Assembly: GCA_023417065.1 (NCBI GenBank)
Contig: JAEZGH010000196.1
Span: 1 to 64,000, forward strand
Direction of reading: 5' to 3'
Length of the DNA stretch: 64,000 nucleotides
Source: Bacteroidota bacterium
GTDB lineage: Bacteria > Bacteroidota > Bacteroidia > Cytophagales > Cyclobacteriaceae
Below the pieces are notes generated by a model, which saw nothing but the letters and a program-made list of their open reading frames with translations, was not told where the DNA came from and ran no database searches. Of this stretch, positions 1 through 7,715 are shown one piece after another. Both the position numbers and the translations under genes were made by a program. How positions within the stretch are numbered: position 1 is the first letter of the stretch; each line of letters starts with the position of its first letter.

Positions 1-106
1 TGCACCGTAAACTACTCTAAACGAAACCGCCGTATACGCAAGTACGTCCGGTGGTGTGAGAGGACGGCAGCCCAATTTAATCATTGGAACTGCCTCCTAC
101 TTTAAT
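1..106 (+). mobile_element. 3' end of a group II intron (domains V and VI)
   Basis: Bases 26-32 pair with 49-55 and enclose a distal stem capped by a GCAA tetraloop (38-41), with a two-base bulge (47-48) on the 3' side. This is the layout of group II intron domain V. It is followed by GTGTGAGAGG and a second hairpin (about 61-98) whose 3' arm ends CTGCCTCCT. An unpaired A at 99 lies seven bases before a terminal AT (105-106), as expected for domain VI with its branch-point A and an AY 3' splice site. The rest of the intron, including any reverse transcriptase gene, would lie left of the window. Recognition is by structure and familiar sequence only; the exact 3' boundary is inferred. Confidence 0.65.
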
Positions 107-161
107 TGGAATTGGTTTTAATATTCAGCCCAATCTTAAACGTCAGGGCAGAACTGTGAAT

Positions 162-176
162 GAATACATTGTATTC
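162..176. repeat. Short inverted repeat downstream of the AsmA gene
   Basis: GAATAC and GTATTC are separated by three bases, 51 bases past the stop codon of the minus-strand AsmA-like gene and 56 bases past the putative intron end. It could be a weak transcription terminator, although no T-run follows on the minus strand, or a feature of the intron target site. Nothing else is recognisable between the intron end and the gene. Confidence 0.3.
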
Positions 177-226
177 GGTCGAAGTAACGGCAAGGTCCGC
201 TCAAACGACCTAATGCCTGTCCAGGT

Positions 227-3187
227 TTACTTTTTCTTCTTTAAAAGACCTTTAATCGCATCCTTGGCTGCGTCAAGTTGCTGGGTAGTGTTCGTTGTGG
301 TTTTCGTCGTATCCGATGGCGCAGCTGTCGAATCAGACTTTCCTAAGATTTTCCCTACGATCTTTTCCGCGTCCGTGCCCTTAACCGCTTCCTGAATTGC
401 TTTCGTGCCTTCCTCTTTTACCGCTTCTTTTACCGCTTCCTTAACCTGCTCTTTCTGCTCCGTGGATACGAGACTGAAATTAGGATTGTTGAAGGCGCCC
501 GTAATGCCAATGTTCAGCGGGATGTTCGAATTCGGATCATTCTTTCCGCCAGTGTACTGTGCTACAAGACTATTGAACTGTGTTCCAAGTTTTCCTGCAG
601 GTACATCCATCTTTAACGCATAGTCAAGGGTTCCGTCAAGACTTGTATTTCCTACGACGGTGGTCTTGTATTTTCCAAAACTCACATCGAAAGGCTTGAC
701 GCTCAGTTTTCCATTATTGATAGACGCAGACATCAGTACATCTTTCAGCGTTACTTCATTTGTATCATCAAGCTTGGTAAGCGACGTGATGCCTGAAATA
801 AGTTTGGATTCTTTCAGGGCGGCCTGCGCAATCTTGATCAAGCCGGAACCATTAACGGTGGCAAGGTTCGGCATCATGTTCTGCAGCAACTCGCCGGAGA
901 TCTTGAAGTCGGTGGAGAAGTTGCCATTAACCATACCGGCTATCGGTGCATAGGATTGCACCAGCGAGCTTGCACTTGCGGCTTGTTTTATCGATACGTT
1001 TTCGATATTCAGCGCGAAGTCGTATTTCGGATGATTGATATCCTTCGTATCGTACGTCCCATTGACAACAAACTGACCTCCCAGCATATTGAAGCGCAAT
1101 CCGCTGAGGTTAGCTACGCCATTTCTCACAATAACATCACCACGTGCATTGGTGAGGTTCAAATCCATTACATTCACGCGCTTCACATCAGACTTCAATA
1201 CAAAATCAATGTTCGCAGGAATAGGAATCACACCAAATGAAGTAGTATCGGCCGTTGTGGTTTCCTCTGTGTCGGTCATGAATTCGTTAAGGTCGAGGAG
1301 GTTCGAACTGAAGGTCATTACACCTTTGATAGTTTCCTTGCCAAACAAATAGCCGATGTAGTTGTTGATGGCCCCATTGACGTGGAAGTCACTGCGTCCT
1401 ACCTTTCCTTTAACATCTTTCACTTCAATCTTCCTGGGATCGAAGACCATTGATGCCTGACTCAGAGTGACCTCAGGAAGGTCGGTAGTCGTGTACTTGA
1501 AGTTTGTAAGCGATGCACTTCCTGAGGTAGGAAGACGGTCATACCGTTCAGCTTCCAGATCAGAATACTTCCCCTTCGTCTGAAGGTCTGCTTTCACCTT
1601 TCCTGCAAGGGTCATGCCCTCCAACGGGAAGATCTTCGTAATCTTTTCGAGGTCGATACCTCCGTTAGCTTTCAAATCCCAGGTGTAGTCATTCAGATTT
1701 TGTAGTATCAGGTCGGCGCGAAACTTCTCATTGTCCATCATCATGCTGAAGTCATTGACGTGAATAACGGTTTCTGCCATCTTGCCCGAAGTGTTCTTAA
1801 TGTTGGAGGTAAACCGAAGGTCTTCCATCGGAATGGGGAAGTCCGCCGACTTCACATAACCGTTGGCAAGGGACATGGCGGCATCGATTGCCGGGATGGT
1901 ATTCTTCAGGCTGTCATAAACACCCTTTGCCTTAAGGCTCACGCTGTAGTTACCCTTCATCGTAAGGCCCTCCATCGGGAACATCTGATTCAATTCCGCG
2001 AGATTGAGTTTTGCATCCACCGCCGCATCGACGTTGGTAGGGTAAATGCGTGTGATCAACGCGCGTGCATCCACAGGGTTGTTTCCAAAATCGACGTGAA
2101 GCTTTTTGAGATCAATAACGGTGTTGTCAATCACGCCGTCCTTGTTGTCAACCACCAGGTCCATGTTGATGTTGCGGACTGCGGTCGGAAGATCAGGATA
2201 TTGGAACATGGCATTGTCAACCTTCAGGTTCAGGTTGAATGCCGGCATCTGATTGTCACTGTAGGTTCCTTTGACAAAGCCGTTGAATGCAAGGTCCCCT
2301 TCTGTCTTTATCTTTTCGAAATCTTTTGTATACACTCCGGGAACCAGCGAGAGCAGACTCTTGAAGCTGTTTTCAGGACTCTTAAATGTCAGGTCCATAC
2401 CGAAGTCGTTCTCATTCATCTTCAGCCATCCATCGAAGCTCATGGCGAAGTCGTTTACCTTGACGTTGTTTTCCTTGAACGTATACCGGGAATACTCTTC
2501 ACTGATGCTGATGACAGCGTCGATTTCAGCGCGCTTGTTGGTCAGGTATTCGGTTCCATCGAACGCGGTGGACACCGAATCAGCTACGGTTCTGGTTGTG
2601 AGGTCAAATACGTCTTGCGTAAAATCTCCGCTTCCAGTGTGATTGAGGCCCTTGATTGTCAGGCTGTAGGGAATGGTCTGATCATCATAGGTGAGGTCGC
2701 CGTCGATGATTTCCCAATGATCAATTCCGAAGGAAAAGTCGCCGCTTTCTGTGGTGGTCTCCGTTTCCTCCGACGGAATGGCAATATCATAATTCGCCTG
2801 ACCGTCCTTGTTGACCTTTACATTGATCACCGGTCGGATCAGCGAGATTCCTTTAACACGCATCTGATCCCCGAACAGGATATCGAATAGGTTTACCTCT
2901 ACTTCAAAACGTTCAGTCGCAAAAAGAACTTCACCGGCAAAAGGCGCGCGATTCACGACACCGAGATCTTCCATGGAAGCTGTGATGTTCGGGAAGTTCC
3001 GGAATATGCTCAGATCGAATTTATCAGTTTCAAAAATTACATCTGCGTTGACCGACTTGGCAATCTCCTTGTCAATGGCAGCTTTGATATCGTCCTTGAA
3101 AATGGGCGGTAAAATGATTCCCGCAAGCACAAAGAGTGCAAACAGACCGCCAAAAACAATAAGAATCCATTTCAAAACTTTTTTCAT
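227..3187 (-). CDS. AsmA family protein, envelope-spanning
   Basis: This 986-residue protein has one N-terminal membrane segment (about residues 5-27) followed by a very long periplasmic beta-rich part with repeated AsmA-like blocks (recurring patterns such as FPMEGLTMKG and FPLEGMTLAG). The family (AsmA, TamB, YhdP) forms bridge-like proteins thought to carry phospholipids between inner and outer membrane; that role is inferred from the family. The last ~90 residues are low-complexity, rich in Lys, Glu and Thr, and end in KKKK. The ATG at 3187 directly precedes the hydrophobic anchor, so the start looks right. It is a single gene: the next minus-strand gene upstream is on the other side of a long plus-strand-free gap and shares no operon signal. 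Long plus-strand reading frames inside it are shadows. Confidence 0.85.
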   Translation of the reverse strand: MKKVLKWILIVFGGLFALFVLAGIILPPIFKDDIKAAIDKEIAKSVNADVIFETDKFDLSIFRNFPNITASMEDLGVVNRAPFAGEVLFATERFEVEVNLFDILFGDQMRVKGISLIRPVINVKVNKDGQANYDIAIPSEETETTTESGDFSFGIDHWEIIDGDLTYDDQTIPYSLTIKGLNHTGSGDFTQDVFDLTTRTVADSVSTAFDGTEYLTNKRAEIDAVISISEEYSRYTFKENNVKVNDFAMSFDGWLKMNENDFGMDLTFKSPENSFKSLLSLVPGVYTKDFEKIKTEGDLAFNGFVKGTYSDNQMPAFNLNLKVDNAMFQYPDLPTAVRNINMDLVVDNKDGVIDNTVIDLKKLHVDFGNNPVDARALITRIYPTNVDAAVDAKLNLAELNQMFPMEGLTMKGNYSVSLKAKGVYDSLKNTIPAIDAAMSLANGYVKSADFPIPMEDLRFTSNIKNTSGKMAETVIHVNDFSMMMDNEKFRADLILQNLNDYTWDLKANGGIDLEKITKIFPLEGMTLAGKVKADLQTKGKYSDLEAERYDRLPTSGSASLTNFKYTTTDLPEVTLSQASMVFDPRKIEVKDVKGKVGRSDFHVNGAINNYIGYLFGKETIKGVMTFSSNLLDLNEFMTDTEETTTADTTSFGVIPIPANIDFVLKSDVKRVNVMDLNLTNARGDVIVRNGVANLSGLRFNMLGGQFVVNGTYDTKDINHPKYDFALNIENVSIKQAASASSLVQSYAPIAGMVNGNFSTDFKISGELLQNMMPNLATVNGSGLIKIAQAALKESKLISGITSLTKLDDTNEVTLKDVLMSASINNGKLSVKPFDVSFGKYKTTVVGNTSLDGTLDYALKMDVPAGKLGTQFNSLVAQYTGGKNDPNSNIPLNIGITGAFNNPNFSLVSTEQKEQVKEAVKEAVKEEGTKAIQEAVKGTDAEKIVGKILGKSDSTAAPSDTTKTTTNTTQQLDAAKDAIKGLLKKKK

Positions 3188-3294
3188 ATACTCTCTTAAT
3201 GTAGAATTCCGTAAAAAAATTACCGACCTAAAATAATGCTCGCCCGAACACTTTTTTTGAGGTTTGCGGGCTTTATGTTACATCCGCCCATCTT

Positions 3295-4734
3295 TCAAAA
3301 GAACTTCAAAAACCAGTCCATCACGCGGCGGCTCGACGCCGAATATGGTGGATAAAAGAATTTAACGGATGTCATTCCCCGTCTCTGGATTAATACCGGC
3401 TTCTCGTTCGAGAACGCCAGAAAGCCGTAATGCCCGTGAGACTTCCCGATCCCGCTCGTGTTCACCCCACCAAAGGGCAAGCCCTCGTGGAGGAAATGGA
3501 TGGCGCAATCCCTGACGCAAACACCACCAGATGAAGTCTCCGCAACGATTCGGTGCACCTCTTTCTTATTACCCGGGAATATATAAAGCGCCAACGGCTT
3601 GGGCCTTCTGTTTATAAAATCAACTGCCTCGTCCAGCGTTTCGAAAGATACTACCGGTAGAATGGGACCAAAAATCTCCTCCTGGAGCAAGCGTGCCTCC
3701 TCAGGAAGGTCGGAAACAATCACGGGGGGAAAGAATGTCGGATCCGACGATGCTGATCCGAGATGTTGAATCCTGGCACCGCGTTCCTTTGCATCTTCAA
3801 GAACTTCCATCAGCCTTCTATGATGTCGCTCGTTTACGATTCTGCAATAGTCACCCGACGCCGCAAAGTCGCTTCCCCCTCGTGCGAAATAATGGGAAAC
3901 CTTGTCAGCCAGAGCGGTTATGAATTCGGCAGCGACAGACTTATGCACTAGGATATAGTCAGGCGCAATGCAGGTTTGGCCGTTGTTCACAAACTTGGCA
4001 ACAGCAATTCGCCCGGCAGCTTCCTGCAGATTGGAACCGCGACTAACAATACACGGCGACTTTCCACCGAGTTCCAGCGTAACAGAGGTGAGGTTCGCGG
4101 CAGCTGCCTTCATCACCACTTTTCCAACTTCCGGACTACCCGTAAAGAAGATGTGATCGAATGGAAGGCTTAGCAACGACTGCGATACATCAACACCGCC
4201 CTCCACCACGGCAACCTCATTATCCGGGAAAAGTTCACGCACCATATCCCTCAATAACGCCGAAACATTCGCCGTCATCTCTGATGGTTTAACGATAGCC
4301 GTATTTCCTGCCGCAAGCGCAGAAACCAAAGGTCCCAGTGCAAGAGAAAATGGATAGTTCCAGGGAGCAATGATCAACACAACGCCTTTTGGCTCATAGC
4401 GGATGGACGACTGGGTGCCAAGCATGGTGAATGGAGCATCGACCTTCTTAGGCGCTGTCCACGAATCAAGTGACTTCAGCGCAAGCTTGATTTCGCTCAG
4501 CACGTGAAAAACCTCGATGGCATCAACCTCTACGGCAGGCTTCTTAAAATCTTTGTACGCGGACTCGTGAATGCGCGGACGATTGTCCTTAATCCAGCGC
4601 CGGATCTTTTGGAGCCGTTCCCGACGTAGCGAAATACTTTCGGTACGAAGCTGAAGCGATCGCGTCCGTTGGCGCGAAAACAGTTCCTCAATGTTAATTT
4701 GATCGGTCACCATATGTTGCCTTGTCTTCTGCAA
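3295..4734 (-). CDS. Aldehyde dehydrogenase family protein (NAD(P)-dependent)
   Basis: The 479-residue protein has the full ALDH core: APWNYPF at 123-129, the catalytic Glu in LELGGKSP (Glu221) and the nucleophile Cys in NNGQTC (Cys255). The sequence is most like class-3 fatty-aldehyde dehydrogenases, which lack a long N-terminal extension and carry a hydrophobic or aromatic C-terminal tail; here the tail is YPPYSASSRRVMDWFLKFF, which may touch the membrane. It oxidises aldehydes to carboxylic acids; the substrate is not readable. Start is ATG 4734; ATG 4713 (residue 8) is a possible alternative. A 9-bp inverted repeat lies 12 bases upstream. Confidence 0.9.
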   Translation of the reverse strand: MQKTRQHMVTDQINIEELFSRQRTRSLQLRTESISLRRERLQKIRRWIKDNRPRIHESAYKDFKKPAVEVDAIEVFHVLSEIKLALKSLDSWTAPKKVDAPFTMLGTQSSIRYEPKGVVLIIAPWNYPFSLALGPLVSALAAGNTAIVKPSEMTANVSALLRDMVRELFPDNEVAVVEGGVDVSQSLLSLPFDHIFFTGSPEVGKVVMKAAAANLTSVTLELGGKSPCIVSRGSNLQEAAGRIAVAKFVNNGQTCIAPDYILVHKSVAAEFITALADKVSHYFARGGSDFAASGDYCRIVNERHHRRLMEVLEDAKERGARIQHLGSASSDPTFFPPVIVSDLPEEARLLQEEIFGPILPVVSFETLDEAVDFINRRPKPLALYIFPGNKKEVHRIVAETSSGGVCVRDCAIHFLHEGLPFGGVNTSGIGKSHGHYGFLAFSNEKPVLIQRRGMTSVKFFYPPYSASSRRVMDWFLKFF

Positions 4735-4745
4735 AGGTCATAAAT

Positions 4746-4775
4746 CCTGAAATACATCCGATACAATATTTCAGG
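4746..4775. promoter_or_regulatory. Perfect 9-bp inverted repeat upstream of the aldehyde dehydrogenase
   Basis: CCTGAAATA and TATTTCAGG are separated by 12 bases. The element sits 12 bases upstream of the aldehyde dehydrogenase start and 87 bases past the stop of the OmpA gene. No T-run follows it on the minus strand, so an operator for a dimeric regulator is more likely than a terminator. Function is inferred from position only. Confidence 0.45.
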
Positions 4776-4861
4776 AATGACCTGCGTATCCCTACAAGGC
4801 AGGAATTTGGCGCGTTTGGAATGCACCTTACGTACTGTAGCACAGCACGTCTGCGGATATC

Positions 4862-5557
4862 CTAATTTGAAAGGATGCGAAGTTCAACGCGACGGTTAAG
4901 GCTGTGACCTTCAGGAGTTTCATCCCTCGACAGGGGCATGGTTCCGCCAAACGCTTTTGTTTTTATCCGGCTGGAAGATATTCCGCGACTGGTGAGAAAC
5001 TTCTTGACAGCATCGACACGATCCTTGGAAAGCTTCATATTCTCACGCGCGTTACCCAGGTAATCCGTATGGCCTTCGAGTTGTATCACCATCTTGCTGT
5101 TGTCTTTCATCATCTTCAGCACAACCTCGAGCTCACCAAATGATTCCGGGCTGATCTTCGATTTTCCCATTTGGAAAATCAGGTTATTGAGACGCAGAAC
5201 CTGTCCCGCAGCATGTGTTGCACGATTGCCCGCTGTAAGCTCAATGTTCATAATCACTTTGCCGGAATCATTCGCCTCTGAAGGATCAAGCATATACTTC
5301 GCAGGTAGAAATCCTTCAGCCTCAACCATGATCGCATACTTCTCGTTGTCGAACATCGGGAATGAATATTTCGAATTGTTCAATGTCCCGATTCTGTTCC
5401 CATAAGGAAGACTCTGATATTGGATGCGAGCTTCCACGGGCTCTCTCGTAGCGGCATTGATAATTCTGCCTTCGGCAATGACCAGGGAATCGGAATATTG
5501 TCCAAAGGCTGCGAAGGAACCTGTTAGGATTACTAAAGAGGCGTAGAATTTTTTCAT
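4862..5557 (-). CDS. OmpA family lipid-free periplasmic protein with N-terminal regulatory-like domain
   Basis: The 231 residues start with a signal peptide (cleavage near residue 20, AFGQ). A beta-sandwich like those of carboxypeptidase-regulatory or PEGA domains follows (about 26-110), then an OmpA C-terminal peptidoglycan-binding domain (about 121-231) with GHTD at 162-165 and NRRVE at 221-225. It probably anchors an envelope complex to peptidoglycan by binding diaminopimelate. It lies 10 bases downstream of the larger OmpA gene in the same direction, so the two form an operon. Its layout matches the C-terminal third of that protein, which suggests a tandem duplication that lost the PD40 part. 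Confidence 0.85.
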   Translation of the reverse strand: MKKFYASLVILTGSFAAFGQYSDSLVIAEGRIINAATREPVEARIQYQSLPYGNRIGTLNNSKYSFPMFDNEKYAIMVEAEGFLPAKYMLDPSEANDSGKVIMNIELTAGNRATHAAGQVLRLNNLIFQMGKSKISPESFGELEVVLKMMKDNSKMVIQLEGHTDYLGNARENMKLSKDRVDAVKKFLTSRGISSSRIKTKAFGGTMPLSRDETPEGHSLNRRVELRILSN

Positions 5558-5567
5558 ACGTCAGGAG

Positions 5568-7580
5568 TTAAAATTTGGTCAGTTTGAACTCAACACGTCT
5601 GTTTCTCTCTCTTCCCTTCTCCGTATCGTTCGTATCGAGAGGCATCTTTGATCCGTAATGTTTTGTGTGCATACGCTGCGGCGATATACCATGCTTCGCC
5701 AGGTAGTCGTATACAGCCTGAACCCTCTTTTGTGAAAGGGCAAGGTTTTGTTCGTCGGAGCCCTGATTATCACTATGGCCAGAAATCTCGACCTCGGCTG
5801 AAGGGCGTTCTTTAAGGATTGACAACAGTTTGTTCAATTCAGCGATTGCGTCCGCACTAAGCGTCGCCTTGTTTACAGCAAAATATATCGGTCGAAGCTC
5901 CGCGTTGGACTTGCCAGCGGCGGGCTTTAGCACAAAGTTCTTGTCTTTAATGACGCGGTTTGGCTCAACTTTTCTCAGATCGACTTCAATAGTTTCAGAC
6001 TTTCTGCCATCGGCTTCCGCGCGGATTTTGTAGCGCTCGCCAGCGGCGAATTGAATTTCATAAAAGCCCGTTTCCGGATTCGACGTTGCAATACCACTCT
6101 CCTTGCCTGCGGGAATTTTTTCGTACACAAGCCTCGCCGCCAGGGGTTCAAAGGTCTTGTCAGCAGCAACTTTGCCCGATACCGTCACCCATGGTTCGGC
6201 AGTCTTCAGAATGGGCAAGCGTACGCGGAATATATCTGTATTTGTTTCACTCACGCCGCGTGAATAATATGCGTACTCCCCCGAAAGAGGGATGTTGAAA
6301 AACAGATCTTCCAAAGGTGAATTGATCGTAGGACCAAGGTTTTCCGGATCAGACCAGTTCGTCCAGGTGTCGTCCAGCCGTCGCGTTACGTAGATGTCGC
6401 TACCACCATACCCACTGAATCCCCTCGAAGAAAAATAAAGGGTACGGTTGTCGGTGTCGAGGAATGGCGTTGACTCCATCGCAGCCGTGTTGACCACATT
6501 TCCCAGGTTCAGTGGCTCTGTCCACGTGCTGTCGGGATTCATGAAGGATACATACAGGTCGCGGTCCCCATAACTGTCGTCGCGTTCCACCGACATGAGC
6601 AACGTAAGCCTGTTGTTGGTAAGGAAGTAATTTGCCTTCGACTGTTTGTTGTAGTGGTTGGCAATCTTCAGAGGAACCGGCTTGCTCCACGTGCCTGATA
6701 CGTTGGAGCTGATGCTCACCGTCGACTCTTTCCCATCGACAGGCTTGTTGTCTAAAAGCATGATGGCCGACTTTCCATCGGGAGTGATTGCCTGTATGGC
6801 ATTCAGCGAATTTGAACCTTCAGTGTTGAAGTCCGTGCCCATGTTCTTGGCAAGCTCCCATTTGCCGTCGGAGTCCAGTTGTGAAAACCAGATGTCCTCA
6901 TCATCATTCACGCCGCCTACGTTGCCAGGGTGATTGGTTCGGCTGAAGTAAAGTGTCTTCCCGTCAGGTGAAAGAACAGGGCTGAGTTCGTTGTATTCGC
7001 TGTTGACGTTCTTGTCGAGATTTTCGATCAGGATACCAGATGCCAGCAATTGCATCGTTGGAATGTCGGCGATGATGGGATATGACGAATCGGAAATAGC
7101 TACGGCGTCAAGACCGAAATAGTCAGGAAGAGCCGATCCGTCGAATTCAAGCTTCACGGCTGCAACCTTGAAGGATGTAGGTTCCATGAAGATATTCAGC
7201 ATTCTACCCTTCAGCGGCACGACCATCGGGTTGAGTGAATTGGTATGGTACTCCTTCCCGGCTTCGTCGTAGATGTAAACCTCCTTGAGCGCGGACGGAT
7301 TGTGCGATTCAGCGATGGCGATCTGACGGATGCTCATCGGCTTCTCGAATCCCACCTTGATAAATTCTTGTTGCTTCGGCATGTCCGGAGACCATGCGTT
7401 CGGACTTTGACCTCCTGCAGGCAACACATTGGGCTTGCCTAAAGCCTGCTGCGCCGAATACTGAACCGGGGTGAGCTCAGATGAAAATTCAAGCACCTTC
7501 GATGCCCATTGAACAACCTGGCCATTGAGTCTGACAACGGAAAAAGCACAGAAAAAAACGAAAAGTACAAGTCGCAGCAT
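5568..7580 (-). CDS. PD40 beta-propeller and OmpA domain outer membrane-associated protein
   Basis: This 670-residue secreted protein (signal peptide ending near residue 20) begins with a galactose-binding-like region. PD40/WD40-like propeller repeats follow (motifs such as SPVLSPDGKTLYFSRTNHPG and TPFLDTDNRTLYFSSRGFSG), then a PEGA-like sandwich (about 465-550) and an OmpA peptidoglycan-binding domain (562-670, GHSD at 601-604, NRRVEF near the end). This arrangement is common in Bacteroidota, where some relatives belong to type IX secretion or gliding machinery, but no such partner genes are present here. It is the first gene of a two-gene unit with the shorter OmpA protein. Confidence 0.85.
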   Translation of the reverse strand: MLRLVLFVFFCAFSVVRLNGQVVQWASKVLEFSSELTPVQYSAQQALGKPNVLPAGGQSPNAWSPDMPKQQEFIKVGFEKPMSIRQIAIAESHNPSALKEVYIYDEAGKEYHTNSLNPMVVPLKGRMLNIFMEPTSFKVAAVKLEFDGSALPDYFGLDAVAISDSSYPIIADIPTMQLLASGILIENLDKNVNSEYNELSPVLSPDGKTLYFSRTNHPGNVGGVNDDEDIWFSQLDSDGKWELAKNMGTDFNTEGSNSLNAIQAITPDGKSAIMLLDNKPVDGKESTVSISSNVSGTWSKPVPLKIANHYNKQSKANYFLTNNRLTLLMSVERDDSYGDRDLYVSFMNPDSTWTEPLNLGNVVNTAAMESTPFLDTDNRTLYFSSRGFSGYGGSDIYVTRRLDDTWTNWSDPENLGPTINSPLEDLFFNIPLSGEYAYYSRGVSETNTDIFRVRLPILKTAEPWVTVSGKVAADKTFEPLAARLVYEKIPAGKESGIATSNPETGFYEIQFAAGERYKIRAEADGRKSETIEVDLRKVEPNRVIKDKNFVLKPAAGKSNAELRPIYFAVNKATLSADAIAELNKLLSILKERPSAEVEISGHSDNQGSDEQNLALSQKRVQAVYDYLAKHGISPQRMHTKHYGSKMPLDTNDTEKGRERNRRVEFKLTKF

Positions 7581-7715
7581 AGTGCCCAGTCGGGTGATTT
7601 TGGGGATTAAACTTAAATAAAAATGAAAACAGAACAGGTTAGGTGTATAAAAACCTCAACTTTTCAACAATGACGATCAGAAGGCGTCGAATGCCCTCTG
7701 AATCATACGCGAATA

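Noticed and set aside
1760..2890. 376-codon plus-strand open frame inside the AsmA-like gene
   Set aside because: It is the antisense shadow of a long, well-supported minus-strand gene; its translation is rich in His, Cys and Arg with no fold-like pattern, no signal peptide and no promoter.
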